Origin: Limnobaculum xujianqingii | GTDB taxonomy: Bacteria; Pseudomonadota; Gammaproteobacteria; Enterobacterales; Enterobacteriaceae | Assembly: GCF_013394855.1 (NCBI RefSeq) | Contig: NZ_JABMLK010000001.1 | Coordinates: 2,809,501 to 2,873,500, forward strand | Length of the DNA stretch: 64,000 nt | Direction: 5' to 3' | Shown here: piece by piece, positions 1 to 9,444 of the stretch | How positions within the stretch are numbered: the first letter of the stretch is position 1 | Layout of the letters: each line of letters opens with the position of its first letter | Notes under the pieces: model-generated | The model's input: the letters and a program-made list of their open reading frames with translations, nothing else | The model's database searches: none | What the model was told of the DNA's origin: nothing | Made by a program: the position numbers and the translations under genes

Positions 1-1
1 T

Positions 2-1273
2 TTGTATTACCTCAGCAACGGTCAGCGAGGCTTGCAAGTGATGGATAGTACAAAATTTTATAAGAACAAACCGAAGAATCTACAGCGTGTTTCCAGTGAT
101 CGGGTGTGGAGCTATGAAATCACTGACCATGCCAGCGGTTGGATCTATGTGGAATATGTAATGGGGGCTGAAAGCGGAGAAAATCTTTGTTCAGTTTTAA
201 TTAATGCCATACAGGAACGCGGCGGAGCCGATGTATTTCATGGTGTCCCCAAAATGCTGTATCTCGATCCCGGTTCTGCCAATACTGCGACTATGACCAA
301 GAATTTATGTCGTTCTTTGGGGATTTCCGTCGAAGCTCATAAGGCTCATAACGCACGAGCTACCGGACAGGTAGAAAAGGCACGGGATATTATTGAGCGT
401 AAATTTGAACCTGGTTTGAAATTCCAGCCTGTACACAACCTGGAAGAACTGAACGAGAAAGCGCGTCTGTGGAGACAGCATTTTAACGCAACGGCCATTC
501 ATAGCCGCCATCGTAAAACCCGTAGTGAAGTATGGATGAGTATTACCGCAGAGCAATTAATTAAAGCTCCATCCATCGAAGTTTGTCGTGATTTAGCGAT
601 ATCCGATCCAGAGAGCCGAAAGGTAACGCCTAAGTTAAGAGTACCATTCCGAGGGGTGGAATATGACGTATCCACGGTTCCTAAAGTGATGGTCGGTGAA
701 AAACTGATGATTACCCGCAATCCATGGCGCTCTGATGCAGCCCAGGTAGTTTTAGTCGATGAAAATGGTCATGAATACTTTTACCAGGTCAGTGAGGTCA
801 GTAAGAACGAATTGGGCTTTGCCGAAAGTGCCGCGATAATCGGTCAGAACTATAAGCGTCAGGCAGACACGCCAGCACAAATAGCGGTTAAAGAAATTGA
901 GCAGTTGGTGACGGGTACCGATAACGAAGTTGATGCTACCGCAGCCCGAAAGGCTAAATCATTACCATTTGGGGGGCAGTTAGATCCCTATAAGCATATT
1001 ACTGAGTATGAGTTACCGTCATTTATGCCCCGCCGTGGTCAGGCATCAACGGTACGTTCTCCCCGTGTTGAATTGCACCTGTTAACACACGTGGAAGCGG
1101 CAAAAATACTGAAGTCCAACCTGCAAAACCACGGACTGGACTGGAAGCCTGACTATTTCCAGCACATTACCCAGCAATGGCCGGATGGTGTACCGGTGGA
1201 AGAGCTTCAGGCATTCGGCGATAAACTTTCTGGTAAATCAACCCCAGCTCTCCGGCTGGTTAATCAGCAGTAA
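2..1273 (+). CDS. Mu-like phage transposase subunit A (5' end outside window)
   Basis: DDE-type transposase that would catalyse strand transfer in replicative transposition of a Mu-like phage. The visible 423 residues hold the catalytic core: Asp15 in MDSTKFY, Asp89 in YLDPGS and Glu125 in GQVEKA. The 35 residues between the last two give the D-35-E spacing of retroviral-type integrases. A Mu C-terminal-like beta-barrel and tail follow. The N-terminal DNA-binding domains must lie left of position 1, since the frame runs open to the edge and the TTG at position 2 is probably not the start. The MuB-like ATPase gene starts 10 bases after the stop, as in Mu. Family assignment is confident; whether the element is still mobile cannot be judged. 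Confidence 0.9.
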   Translation: MYYLSNGQRGLQVMDSTKFYKNKPKNLQRVSSDRVWSYEITDHASGWIYVEYVMGAESGENLCSVLINAIQERGGADVFHGVPKMLYLDPGSANTATMTKNLCRSLGISVEAHKAHNARATGQVEKARDIIERKFEPGLKFQPVHNLEELNEKARLWRQHFNATAIHSRHRKTRSEVWMSITAEQLIKAPSIEVCRDLAISDPESRKVTPKLRVPFRGVEYDVSTVPKVMVGEKLMITRNPWRSDAAQVVLVDENGHEYFYQVSEVSKNELGFAESAAIIGQNYKRQADTPAQIAVKEIEQLVTGTDNEVDATAARKAKSLPFGGQLDPYKHITEYELPSFMPRRGQASTVRSPRVELHLLTHVEAAKILKSNLQNHGLDWKPDYFQHITQQWPDGVPVEELQAFGDKLSGKSTPALRLVNQQ

Positions 1274-1282
1274 GGAGCGGAT

Positions 1283-2434
1283 ATGTTGGTACTTAAGCAG
1301 CAGTTACAACAACACGGTATCGCGCAAAGCACAATGGCTCAGGCCGTTAGTGTGTCGGCGGCGGCCATTGCTCAACTGCTAAACCACAATCAATGGCCAA
1401 AGCACCATCAGGAGGAGCTTAAGCAGCGAATTATCGATTTTTTAACAGGTAAAGCGATTGATACGAAAGACTCGTTTAAAGCGGTACAGGAAGTCGCCAC
1501 TCCCTGTACCAGTACAGCATCCCAAACCAATAAGGACGACACTATGTTACTGGCAAAACAGGTATTAAATCCAGCCGCCAAGAAGCATTTCGGGTTATTT
1601 CGTGACCCGTTCGCTGATGACGTTATGCAAAACAGCCAGGATGTTTTTACTACCCCTGATATTCGCTATGTCCGTGAGGCTCTCTATCAGACTGCACGGC
1701 ACGGTGGTTTCATTGCGGTCATTGGTGAGTCTGGCGCAGGTAAAACGACTTTACGCCGAGACCTGACTGACCGGATTAACCGGGAGAACGCGCCCATCAT
1801 CATAATTGAGCCTTACATCATTGCTATGGAAGATAATGATGCCAAGGGTAAGACACTGAAGGCCAACAGTATTGCCGAAGCGATTATTCATACCATCGCC
1901 CCGCTGGAATCTGTTAAGCGCTCACAGGAAGCCCGTTTCCGTCAGTTGCACCGGTTACTTAAGGAGTCTGCCCGTGCGGGGTTCAATCATGTACTGGTGA
2001 TTGAAGAGGCGCACTCACTACCCATACCAACCCTGAAGCACCTTAAGCGGTTCTTTGAACTGGAAGATGGGTTTAAAAAGCTGCTGTCGGTGGTACTGAT
2101 TGGTCAGCCGGAATTAAAACTGAAGTTGTCAGAGCGTAATCAGGAGGTGCGTGAGGTTGTACAGCGCTGTGAAGTGGTTGAACTGCTGCCGCTGGATAGC
2201 CACCTGGAAGATTTTATGACCTTCAAATTCTCACGAGCCGGAAAGGAAGTCCAGGACGTTCTGGATAAAGGCGCGATTGACGCTATCAGAGCCCGATTAA
2301 GCAGTTCCACCCGCCGTGGCGATATCAGTCTGCTCTATCCGCTGGCCGTGGGTAACCTGGTGATTGCCGCCATGAACCTGGCCGCTGAATTCGGTATTCC
2401 GGCAGTCAATGCCGATGTGATTAAGGGGATATAG
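1283..2434 (+). CDS. Mu B-like AAA+ ATPase, transposition target selector
   Basis: ATPase of the MuB/ExeA type that binds target DNA and activates the A transposase. Residues 1-50 look like a small helix-turn-helix (HGIAQSTMAQAVSVSAAAI). The AAA+ core carries Walker A GESGAGKT at 148-155 and Walker B VLVIEEAH from about 237. The 383 residues are a little longer than phage Mu B (about 312), with the extra length between the HTH and the ATPase core. A good ribosome site (AAGGAG) precedes the ATG. It sits directly behind the A gene, so the two are almost certainly co-transcribed early genes. Confidence 0.9.
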   Translation: MLVLKQQLQQHGIAQSTMAQAVSVSAAAIAQLLNHNQWPKHHQEELKQRIIDFLTGKAIDTKDSFKAVQEVATPCTSTASQTNKDDTMLLAKQVLNPAAKKHFGLFRDPFADDVMQNSQDVFTTPDIRYVREALYQTARHGGFIAVIGESGAGKTTLRRDLTDRINRENAPIIIIEPYIIAMEDNDAKGKTLKANSIAEAIIHTIAPLESVKRSQEARFRQLHRLLKESARAGFNHVLVIEEAHSLPIPTLKHLKRFFELEDGFKKLLSVVLIGQPELKLKLSERNQEVREVVQRCEVVELLPLDSHLEDFMTFKFSRAGKEVQDVLDKGAIDAIRARLSSSTRRGDISLLYPLAVGNLVIAAMNLAAEFGIPAVNADVIKGI

Positions 2435-2436
2435 CC

Positions 2437-2574
2437 ATGACATTCCATAAGCTGACCGGTAAAGATGTTATGCAATATCGCAAATTATCGCGTATTGACC
2501 ATCTGGTTGTGTGGCTGGCCTCTGTCGGGTTAATCATCCTGGCTATATTGGGAATGATTGGAGGGCTGGCATGA
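2437..2574 (+). CDS. small phage membrane protein (45 aa)
   Basis: Short gene found by reading. The ATG lies two bases after the stop of the ATPase gene and the TGA overlaps the next ATG (ATGA). The product has a basic N-terminus and one hydrophobic helix near its C-terminus (LVVWLASVGLIILAILGMIG). Its position after the B gene recalls the small early genes of Mu-like phages, but I do not recognise a family. Function unknown; the tight coupling on both sides is the main support. Confidence 0.6.
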   Translation: MTFHKLTGKDVMQYRKLSRIDHLVVWLASVGLIILAILGMIGGLA

Positions 2575-2837
2575 GCGCAAACCATGCTTTACCTGATTTT
2601 GTGAAGCTGCCATACGTTATTCAGCATGACGGAATGGATTATCGTCTCTTCACATTTTCATTTACCTGTCCTGACGGGCGCATTTTTGGTTCTTACTTTT
2701 ATGCTCTGGACCACCAGGACGCAAAACAGCTATGTGAGGCTATCAAAAAGACCATTCACCTTGATGGCCAGATTAAACTTTCCATTGATGTGGATGCTTC
2801 CACGCTTATTTTTGAGGAGAAGCCCCGTACTCACTAA
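2571..2837 (+). CDS. phage early-region protein of unknown function (88 aa)
   Basis: Starts at the ATG overlapping the preceding stop, with GGAGGG just upstream. A longer in-frame reading from 2511 is less likely because it overlaps the membrane-protein gene. The product is soluble, with no clear motif beyond a repeated aromatic pattern (YRLFTFSFTCPDGRIFGSYFYAL). Its place between B and the DUF3164 gene is where Mu-like phages keep small host-modulating early genes. I cannot assign a function. Confidence 0.6.
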   Translation: MSANHALPDFVKLPYVIQHDGMDYRLFTFSFTCPDGRIFGSYFYALDHQDAKQLCEAIKKTIHLDGQIKLSIDVDASTLIFEEKPRTH

Positions 2838-2992
2838 TGAATATATTGCCAGTATGATGAATTAACCGGGTAATGGCTGTAACACACTGAATTACTTAAC
2901 TTAGCCGGAACCAAAATAATGTATTGATTTAATTTGCCGTTTACCCGGCAGGCATCGCACACCCAAAATCTGAAAATTGGAGATATTTAATA

Positions 2993-3613
2993 ATGAAAAA
3001 CAACGCATTAACCTTACCTGATGGCTACTGGCAGGATGCAAAAGGTTATTTGGTACCTGAATCACTGATTAAGCCTATCGATAAAGCCAGAGACAGTCTG
3101 GTTCGTGAAATTGTGACTAATGCCAAAGGTGTTAATAAAGCCCTGTCAGACTTTAAGGCGCAATCCTTCGGCGATATTCAGGCTTTTGTTGACCTGTCGA
3201 TTGAAGAGTATGACACCAGACTGGGCGGCAAGAAAGGCAACTTGACCCTGTACTCTTTTGATGGTCGCTACAAGGTGCAACGTGCCATTCAGGAGCGCAT
3301 TGCCTTTGATGAACGCCTTCAGGCGGCACGTTCTCTGATTGATGAATGTCTTCAGGAGTGGACAGCAGGTTCCGGGCCAGAAATCAAAATCATTGTTGAG
3401 AAGGCGTTTGCTGAAGATAAGGAAGGCAACATCAGCACCGGGCGTGTTCTTGGTCTGCGCCGTTATGACATTACTGACTCCCGTTGGTTACGGGCCATGG
3501 AAGCTATTGGTGAGTCGGTTCAGGTTGTTAACTCAACCAGTTATATCCGTGTCTACGAACGTGACAGCAACGGACAGTATCAACCAGTTTCTCTTGATGT
3601 GGCGGGGGTTTGA
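2993..3613 (+). CDS. DUF3164 family phage protein
   Basis: A 206-residue protein opening with LPDGYWQDAKGYLVPESLIKP, the typical start of DUF3164 proteins of Mu-like phages, followed by a helical segment (residues about 30-80) and a C-terminal half ending in a predicted beta-rich region (STSYIRVYERDSNGQYQPV). Function unknown in the family. It is preceded by 155 bases without a gene and followed after one base by the MazG-like gene, so it probably opens the second half of the early operon. Confidence 0.8.
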   Translation: MKNNALTLPDGYWQDAKGYLVPESLIKPIDKARDSLVREIVTNAKGVNKALSDFKAQSFGDIQAFVDLSIEEYDTRLGGKKGNLTLYSFDGRYKVQRAIQERIAFDERLQAARSLIDECLQEWTAGSGPEIKIIVEKAFAEDKEGNISTGRVLGLRRYDITDSRWLRAMEAIGESVQVVNSTSYIRVYERDSNGQYQPVSLDVAGV

Positions 3614-3614
3614 G

Positions 3615-3890
3615 ATGGTTAATAAGACTGAGCTATACAGGAAGGCACTACAGCGCTATGGGGCTGATGCTCAACTTGCCAAACTGGCTGAAGAAGCCAG
3701 CGAACTGTCTGCGGCCGTTATCCGTAATTTGTTGTGCCGGGGCGACGAACGAGCCATGGCGGAGGAAATCGCCGATGTCGAGATCATGATCGAACAGCAC
3801 CGGCAGAATGGAATGGGCCAACTGATTGATTTCTTCAAACAGCAAAAGCTCGAAAGGCTTAATCAGCTACTGAAGGATGGTGGCGTATGA
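3615..3890 (+). CDS. MazG-like nucleotide pyrophosphohydrolase-type protein
   Basis: 91-residue all-helical protein with the MazG metal-binding pattern: EEASE near residues 24-28, then EEIADVEIMIEQ some 25 residues later (EExxE...ExxD). Small phage MazG-like proteins hydrolyse nucleoside triphosphates or (p)ppGpp-like nucleotides; the substrate here is not known. The start is the ATG right after the DUF3164 stop (TGAGATGG). A much longer in-frame extension reaching back to 3339 would lie inside DUF3164 and is rejected. The last four bases overlap the GemA start. Confidence 0.7.
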   Translation: MVNKTELYRKALQRYGADAQLAKLAEEASELSAAVIRNLLCRGDERAMAEEIADVEIMIEQHRQNGMGQLIDFFKQQKLERLNQLLKDGGV

Positions 3891-4297
3891 ACCGAAAAGA
3901 GCTAATCCGCATCATCCACGTGGCTAAACGTGACCTGTGCCTGGATAACGAAACGTACCGATCGCTTCTACTTTCTCATGGTGGAAAGGAATCTACCCTG
4001 GAAATGAGTGACGCGGCATTACACCGGGTATTTAGCGCCATGAAAAAGCTGGGTTTTAAGGTGAAAAGTAAACCTGTGCCAGATAAGCCCAAGAGTGCCA
4101 TAGAGCGACAAATATCCATGATCCGTGGGTTGTGGCTTGAGTTAGCTGATATCGGTGAAGTCCGTGACCGTTCCGATCGGGCGATGAATGCTTTCGTCCA
4201 TAAGTGTACCGATATTGGTCGGGTTGAATGGATTAGTAGCGCTCAGGCTTCAGCAGTCATTGAAAGGCTGAAGAAGTGGCGCAACCGGATAGCCTGA
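3887..4297 (+). CDS. GemA / gp16-like phage regulatory protein (DUF1018)
   Basis: 136 residues beginning MNRKELIRIIHVAKRDLCLDNETYRSLL, the hallmark start of DUF1018 (Mu gp16/GemA). GemA in Mu alters expression of host replication and division genes; its biochemical role is unclear. The ATGA overlap with the MazG-like gene and the 10-base gap to mor indicate one operon. The order gemA then mor is the phage Mu order. Confidence 0.85.
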   Translation: MNRKELIRIIHVAKRDLCLDNETYRSLLLSHGGKESTLEMSDAALHRVFSAMKKLGFKVKSKPVPDKPKSAIERQISMIRGLWLELADIGEVRDRSDRAMNAFVHKCTDIGRVEWISSAQASAVIERLKKWRNRIA

Positions 4298-4307
4298 GGA
4301 GGCTTTT

Positions 4308-4715
4308 ATGTCTGATGATTCCATTTTTCGAAGTAAGGGGCCGGAGTTGCTTATTAGCCTGGCCGACCTGATTAACCATATAGCTAAAGAAATGCTGAAC
4401 CTTAGTGATACACAGGTGCAAGCTCTAAGCCAGGAAGTCGCATTACAGGTGGCACAAGCCTGGGGTGGTCAGTTGGTTTATATGCCTCAGGGAGCACAGC
4501 TTGAAACGGCTAAAACGCACCTGGAAATCTTTGAAGCGTTCAATGGTAAAAACCATGCTGATGTCGCCCGTAAGTTCGGTATCTCATTACAGAGCGTTTA
4601 CCGCATCGTTAAGCGAGTACGCAAAGAGACCCTTACCAAGATGCAGGGTGATCTCTTTGTAGCCAATGATGGTCAGTTTGATGATGACGAAATGGATAAC
4701 AAAGGGGAGGAATAG
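4308..4715 (+). CDS. mor: Mor-family middle-operon transcription activator
   Basis: 135-residue Mor/C family activator, expected to bind the middle promoter of a Mu-like phage and recruit RNA polymerase. The first 70 residues are the helical dimerisation part (LISLADLINHIAKEMLNLSD). The helix-turn-helix is HADVARKFGISLQSVYRIVK near residues 85-104. An acidic tail (DDDEMDNKGEE) ends the protein. AGGAGG precedes the ATG. The middle and late genes it should activate are mostly missing here. Confidence 0.85.
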   Translation: MSDDSIFRSKGPELLISLADLINHIAKEMLNLSDTQVQALSQEVALQVAQAWGGQLVYMPQGAQLETAKTHLEIFEAFNGKNHADVARKFGISLQSVYRIVKRVRKETLTKMQGDLFVANDGQFDDDEMDNKGEE

Positions 4716-4716
4716 C

Positions 4717-4833
4717 ATGGGTGCCTGGCTATTTTTAACCGGGTTTATTATGGGGTTCCTGCTCTGCCTGCATCTGGAACGACAGGCAGAGCGAGAGCAT
4801 ACCGAACAGTACAATAATGGCCAATATGATTGA
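4717..4833 (+). CDS. small phage membrane protein (38 aa)
   Basis: Short gene starting one base after the mor stop with GGGAGG upstream. One hydrophobic helix at the N-terminus (GAWLFLTGFIMGFLLCL) followed by a charged tail (HLERQAEREH). Located where Mu-like phages place lysis-associated and small spanin-like genes, but too short to assign. Supported by position, ribosome site and codon usage only. Confidence 0.5.
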   Translation: MGAWLFLTGFIMGFLLCLHLERQAEREHTEQYNNGQYD

Positions 4834-4856
4834 TACCAACAACTGAGGGTATATTG

Positions 4857-5189
4857 ATGGGACGAATTAATAGTGTATTTAAGCTTCCTGTGGAGCTTAG
4901 GCAGAAATTGAATACTCAGCTTCGGGATAACAACTTTAGTGATTACGTATATCTGGAATCGTGGTTAAAAGACGAGGGCTTCTTTGTCTCCAAATCAGCG
5001 ATATTTAGATATGCACAATCTAATAGACTGGAAATTCTTGGTCTGAACGAGGATGAAGGATATGAAAGTAGTTTGCCAGATATGCGTGCAAGATGTTTAG
5101 AATCTGCGATAGCAATCAATCATGATGGTGATATAGAATCAGTTTTAAAAGATGCAGATCGTTTTTTAAAATGGATATATTTGGGCTGA
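4857..5189 (+). CDS. Mu gp27-like protein (DUF3486)
   Basis: 110-residue protein starting MGRINSVFKLPVELRQKLN with the DUF3486 pattern NFSDYVYLESWLKDEGFFVSKSAIFRY, which looks like a short DNA-binding module. In Mu this gene (gp27) precedes the terminase large subunit, so it is thought to be the small terminase-like partner. Start chosen at the ATG at 4857 behind GAGGG rather than the upstream TTG. No terminase, portal or tail gene follows, so the prophage is cut here. Confidence 0.75.
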   Translation: MGRINSVFKLPVELRQKLNTQLRDNNFSDYVYLESWLKDEGFFVSKSAIFRYAQSNRLEILGLNEDEGYESSLPDMRARCLESAIAINHDGDIESVLKDADRFLKWIYLG

Positions 5190-5205
5190 TTTTTCCTTTC
5201 AATAT

Positions 5206-5234
5206 GTGAAACGATTTTTCAGAAGTCGTTTCAC
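5206..5234 (+). terminator. hairpin after the last phage gene
   Basis: Arms GTGAAACGA and TCGTTTCAC with an 11-base loop containing TTTTT. It lies 17 bases past the gp27-like stop. There is no clear U-run after the stem, so it may be a phage-end feature rather than a terminator. Phage Mu right-end binding sites also contain GTGAAACG-like words, which makes either reading possible. Confidence 0.4.
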
Positions 5235-5266
5235 CAGTTTCCCTAATTCGACACTTCATTCCATAA

Positions 5267-5728
5267 TTATCACGCAGACCTTGTAGTATTTATCTCACTT
5301 CTAATCAGATAGCTGTTGTTTTCGGATTTGGTGCTTTTCAGGCTTATCACACTTATGACAACCACAAAAGCTATGCCTTAAGCAGCACACCTAAACACCC
5401 CCATAAAGCAAAAATAGAGGTTACCGCTGAACCAGCAAATCTGACGTTATTTAATCAGCCAACAAGCGCAGCTAAGACAGCTATTCAGGCTCCACCTGTC
5501 GCAGTAGAAGTCAGTGCCATTGTTTATAGTGATGATACAGATTTATCTATGGCAACCCTTAAGCAAGGAAGCGAAGAAATTAACTATCGCGTTGGTGAAA
5601 TGCTTAAAGGTTACAGTGATGTATTTGTTGATTCTATTGATAAAGATAGCATCCACCTGCGTAATAAAGGCAACATGGAAACCGTAAAATTGAAACAGCC
5701 TGACTATATGAAAGGACACGCAGTCTAG
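5267..5728 (+). pseudogene. 5'-truncated gspC-like type II secretion fragment
   Basis: An open frame of about 154 codons with no usable start codon. It begins with a short hydrophobic stretch (IAVVFGFGAFQAY), continues through a Pro/Ala-rich linker and ends in a small beta domain (VSAIVYSDDTDLSMATLKQG then INYRVGEMLKGYSDVFVDSI). The layout and the pattern resemble the homology region of inner-membrane GspC. The N-terminal membrane anchor is cut off by the end of the prophage region. I infer that the phage inserted in, or deleted into, a gspC-like gene. Moderate certainty: the match is by eye only. Confidence 0.45.
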
Positions 5729-5794
5729 TCAGGAAGTCCCCCTAACCCCGTTGGTATAATCAGGCAAAAATGTGGAGTTAATCTTCAAGGATGA

Positions 5795-5992
5795 TATCTC
5801 TGTAAGGAAGCACGCTATATACAAGCAGGATGTATTAAATGGACAGGCTCACAATCAGGGATGACCTATACCTCTGACATAAAAATCGCAGGAAGCGCTA
5901 AGTTAAACAGCAAGGAGCATGTAAAGGAATATCGCACTATCAAGGATGATACAGTAGCAGCCCGTATGCCTCGATATGAAATCTGTTACTGA
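5795..5992 (+). pseudogene. decayed coding remnant, unknown family
   Basis: Same reading frame as the gspC-like fragment, starting right after an in-frame TGA at 5792. It encodes 65 residues (includes IKWTGSQSGMTYTSDIKIAG) with no start codon or ribosome site. Cysteines are scattered through it and it ends in MPRYEICY. It may be the tail of a secreted or pilin-like gene destroyed together with its neighbour. No family recognised. Confidence 0.3.
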
Positions 5993-6004
5993 TGTGCATA
6001 ACAT

Positions 6005-6040
6005 AATGGCCCTATCATTTATGACAGGGCCATTTTTTTA
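6005..6040 (+). terminator. rho-independent terminator
   Basis: Stem AATGGCCCT / AGGGCCATT with a 12-base loop, followed by TTTTTTT on the + strand. It ends transcription from the decayed left-hand genes and lies 25 bases past the valS stop. On the - strand there is no U-run, so it is not a good valS terminator. Confidence 0.8.
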
Positions 6041-6064
6041 TACTACTTGCAGTCTTTCACCAAA

Positions 6065-8920
6065 TTACAGCGCAGCGATAGTTGCCTTCTGCTCCAGCAG
6101 CTTGGCTTTATCTTCAATAAAGGACGCTAAACGTTCACGCTCTTTAGCCACTACCGCTTCCGGAGCTCGAGAAACAAAGCCTTCGTTTTCCAGTTTGCTC
6201 TCAATTTTGCCAATTTCTTCTTCAATGCGCGTCACTTCTTTCGCCAGACGTTCCAATTCGGCAGCTTTATCTACCAGACCCGCCATTGGAATTAACAGCT
6301 CTGCACCTTCTACCAGCTTAGTCACAGAAACCGGACCTTTATCACCGGCTGGCAAAATAGTAATCGACGACAGACGCGCCAGGGTTTTAATAAAGTTCTC
6401 GTTTTCCATCACCCGGCTTTGTGCCATCGGATTAGCTTCACGCAGTAACACATCCAGCAGTTTACCCGGCGCAATGTTCATCTCAGCACGAATATTACGT
6501 ACTGCAACGATCGCCGTTCTAATCCACTCCAGAGAATCTCGTGCTGCTTTATCATCCAGTGCCGCATCATATTCCGGCATTGGTTGCAGCATGATGGTAT
6601 CTGCCGTGATGTTTTTCAGCAGCTTCACGCGCTGCCAGATAGTTTCAGTGATAAATGGAATGATTGGATGCGCTAAACGCAACAATGATTCCAGTACATG
6701 AACCAGCGTATGGCGAGTACCACGCAACTCCGTTTCAGAACCTGAATTCATCACCGGCTTCGCCAGTTCCAGATACCAGTCACAGAACTGGTTCCAGGTG
6801 AATTCATACAGAATGTTGGCAGCCATATCGAAACGATAGCTATCCAACGCCTCACGATAGGCTTTCACCGTCTGGTTAAACTCTGCCAAAATCCAGCGAT
6901 CCGCCAACGAAAGCACCATCTCTCCGCCGTTTTGACCGCAATCCTGATCTTCAGTATTCATTAATACAAAGCGGCTGGCATTCCACAGCTTGTTACAGAA
7001 GTTACGATAGCCTTCCAGGCGTTTCATATCCCAGTTGATATCGCGACCGGTTGAGGCTAATGCCGTCAGGGTAAAGCGCAAGGCATCAGTACCATGAGCT
7101 TCAATACCGTTCGGGAATTGCTTCTCGGTACGCTTACGGATTTTCTCCGCCAGCTGCGGCTGCATCATGTTACCGGTACGTTTTTCTAACAGCCCTTCCA
7201 GAGAAATACCGTCAATCATATCCAGTGGGTCAATAACGTTACCCTTGGATTTGGACATTTTCTGCCCTTCGTCATCACGAATCAGACCAGTAACATAAAC
7301 GTTTTTAAACGGTACCTGTGGCTTGCCGTTTTCATCTTTAATGAAGTGCATAGTCAGCATGATCATGCGGGCAATCCAGAAGAAAATGATATCGAAGCCA
7401 CTTACCAGTACATTGGTTGGATGGAAAGTACGTAGATCTTCAGTATTTTCCGGCCAGCCTAATGTTGAGAAGGTCCATAAACCGGATGAGAACCAGGTAT
7501 CCAGCACATCTTCGTCCTGGGTTAGTACCACATCGGCTGGAATGTTATTCTCTTTACGCACTTCTTCTTCGTTACGGGCAACGTATACGTTACCTTCCGC
7601 GTCGTACCATGCAGGAATACGATGTCCCCACCATAGCTGACGTGAAATACACCAGTCCTGAATATCACGCATCCAGGAGAAGTACATATTTTCATACTGT
7701 TTAGGTACGAACTGAATATCACCGTTTTCAACCGCTTCAATAGCAACTTTTGCCAGTGGAGCAGTACGTACATACCACTGATCGGTTAGCATTGGTTCAA
7801 TAACCACACCACCACGGTCGCCATAAGGTACCGTTAAGTCATGTGGTTTAATCTCTTCCAGCAGGCCCAGGCCATCAAAGGCAGCAACTACGGCTTTACG
7901 CGCAGCAAAACGTTCTAATCCACGCAGCTCAGACGGCAGTTCATCAGAATAATCTTCACTTGGTTTACCATTGGTATCAAATATTTCTGCGCTATCGCGG
8001 ATATCACCGTCGAAGGTCAGAATATTGATCATCGGTAGCCCGTGGCGACGTCCAACTTCATAGTCGTTAAAGTCATGGGCTGGGGTGATTTTCACACAGC
8101 CGGTACCTTTTTCCATATCCGCATGTTCATCACCCACGATCGGAATACGGCGGTTGACCAGCGGCAGTACCACAAACTTACCAATAAGATCTTTATAGCG
8201 AGGATCTTCCGGGTTAACGGCTACGCCGGTGTCGCCCAGTAACGTTTCAGGACGGGTGGTGGCAACCACCAGATAATCTTTACCATCAGCAGTTTTTACG
8301 CCATCCGCCAGCGGGTAACGCAGATGCCACATGGAACCTTTGGTTTCACGGTTTTCTACTTCCAGATCGGAAATTGCCGTACGCAGTTTTGGATCCCAGT
8401 TAACCAGGCGTTTGCCGCGATAAATCAGGTTTTCTTTATGCAGACGAACAAATACTTCTTTTACCGCATTGGACAAACTTTCATCCATGGTAAAACGTTC
8501 ACGATCCCAGTCTACCGATGCGCCTAAGCGGCGCATTTGACCGGTGATGGTGCCACCTGACTCTGCTTTCCACTGCCAGATTTTGTCGATAAACGCTTCG
8601 CGACCGTAATCATGGCGAGTCTTGTTCTCTTCGGCGGCAATTTTGCGCTCCACTACCATCTGAGTAGCGATACCTGCGTGGTCAGTCCCTGCCTGCCAAA
8701 GGGTATTTTTTCCCTGCATGCGCTGATAGCGGATCATGGCATCCATGATGGTCTGCTGGAAGGCATGTCCCATATGCAGGCTACCGGTGACATTCGGTGG
8801 AGGAATGACGATGCAGTAGCTTTCTTTGCTGGTGTCGCCATTTGGCTTAAAGTAGCCACTCTCTTCCCAATGTTGATAAAGGGACTGTTCGATCTCTTGC
8901 GGGTTGTATGTTTTTTCCAT
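6065..8920 (-). CDS. valS: valine--tRNA ligase
   Basis: Class I aminoacyl-tRNA synthetase that charges tRNA-Val in the cytoplasm. 951 residues, the usual length. The HIGH-type motif is [14 protein letters not shown] near residue 40, the KMSKS loop is [10 protein letters not shown] near residue 555, the editing domain contains [10 protein letters not shown], and the C-terminal coiled-coil arm is [20 protein letters not shown]. Starts 16 bases after the holC stop; the order pepA, holC, valS on one strand is the standard enteric arrangement. Ordinary and intact. Confidence 0.98.
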   Translation of the reverse strand: MEKTYNPQEIEQSLYQHWEESGYFKPNGDTSKESYCIVIPPPNVTGSLHMGHAFQQTIMDAMIRYQRMQGKNTLWQAGTDHAGIATQMVVERKIAAEENKTRHDYGREAFIDKIWQWKAESGGTITGQMRRLGASVDWDRERFTMDESLSNAVKEVFVRLHKENLIYRGKRLVNWDPKLRTAISDLEVENRETKGSMWHLRYPLADGVKTADGKDYLVVATTRPETLLGDTGVAVNPEDPRYKDLIGKFVVLPLVNRRIPIVGDEHADMEKGTGCVKITPAHDFNDYEVGRRHGLPMINILTFDGDIRDSAEIFDTNGKPSEDYSDELPSELRGLERFAARKAVVAAFDGLGLLEEIKPHDLTVPYGDRGGVVIEPMLTDQWYVRTAPLAKVAIEAVENGDIQFVPKQYENMYFSWMRDIQDWCISRQLWWGHRIPAWYDAEGNVYVARNEEEVRKENNIPADVVLTQDEDVLDTWFSSGLWTFSTLGWPENTEDLRTFHPTNVLVSGFDIIFFWIARMIMLTMHFIKDENGKPQVPFKNVYVTGLIRDDEGQKMSKSKGNVIDPLDMIDGISLEGLLEKRTGNMMQPQLAEKIRKRTEKQFPNGIEAHGTDALRFTLTALASTGRDINWDMKRLEGYRNFCNKLWNASRFVLMNTEDQDCGQNGGEMVLSLADRWILAEFNQTVKAYREALDSYRFDMAANILYEFTWNQFCDWYLELAKPVMNSGSETELRGTRHTLVHVLESLLRLAHPIIPFITETIWQRVKLLKNITADTIMLQPMPEYDAALDDKAARDSLEWIRTAIVAVRNIRAEMNIAPGKLLDVLLREANPMAQSRVMENENFIKTLARLSSITILPAGDKGPVSVTKLVEGAELLIPMAGLVDKAAELERLAKEVTRIEEEIGKIESKLENEGFVSRAPEAVVAKERERLASFIEDKAKLLEQKATIAAL

Positions 8921-8936
8921 GGTATTTTTATATCAT

Positions 8937-9386
8937 TCAGATGGTTGGCGGCGTTGCCGTAGACAGATTAAAACCGACGCTGCGATAAACTTTATAACGT
9001 TCGCGCGCCAACTGTTTTAAATCGTCTTCATGTGGAACAAAGTCTATCACTTCATAGAATGCCGTAGCAAAATCCGGAAATTGACTCTGTAGATTAATCA
9101 GAAGATCCCGTGGTGCGTTGCTGCGTTTACCGGGCCAGCACAGCTCCACCGGAGCTCCATATTTAGGGCCTTCACCGGCCAGGTTATGAGGAACAAACTG
9201 GTCGGTATCCAACTTCCATAGTGCTTCATCCAACTGCTCTGCCTGTTGTTGGGTTTCGCAAGCTATGAGTACGCGTTTTCCCATGCGCCAACGCTCAGCC
9301 GCTACGCTACAGGCCAGCACCTCGCAGGCAGAAAGGCCCTGTGATGAGTTGCTGTGGTCGAGTAGATAAAATGATGCTGTTTTCAT
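8937..9386 (-). CDS. holC: DNA polymerase III subunit chi
   Basis: 149-residue chi subunit of the clamp loader, which binds psi (HolD) and single-strand binding protein at the replication fork. Recognised by MKTASFYLLDHS at the start, ERWRMGKRVLIACET, and the C-terminal DFVPHEDDLKQLARERYKVYR helix with the tail after it. Length equals E. coli HolC (147). Immediately upstream of valS and very likely co-transcribed with it. Confidence 0.95.
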   Translation of the reverse strand: MKTASFYLLDHSNSSQGLSACEVLACSVAAERWRMGKRVLIACETQQQAEQLDEALWKLDTDQFVPHNLAGEGPKYGAPVELCWPGKRSNAPRDLLINLQSQFPDFATAFYEVIDFVPHEDDLKQLARERYKVYRSVGFNLSTATPPTI

Positions 9387-9444
9387 AGTTGGTGTTGGAG
9401 TTAGCTCTATTTATTGGGATTGCTGATAAATACATTTAAGTCAG

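Noticed and set aside
3339..3614. N-terminal extension of the MazG-like gene
   Set aside because: It lies wholly within the DUF3164 gene in another frame; the ATG right after that stop gives a normal MazG-like protein.
2..5189. Complete Mu-like prophage
   Set aside because: No terminase, portal, capsid, tail or lysis genes follow gp27; the next genes are decayed or host core genes.
5976..6701. 241-codon + strand frame antisense to valS
   Set aside because: Low-complexity Ser/Ala-rich shadow of the valS coding frame with no ribosome site; valS is certain.
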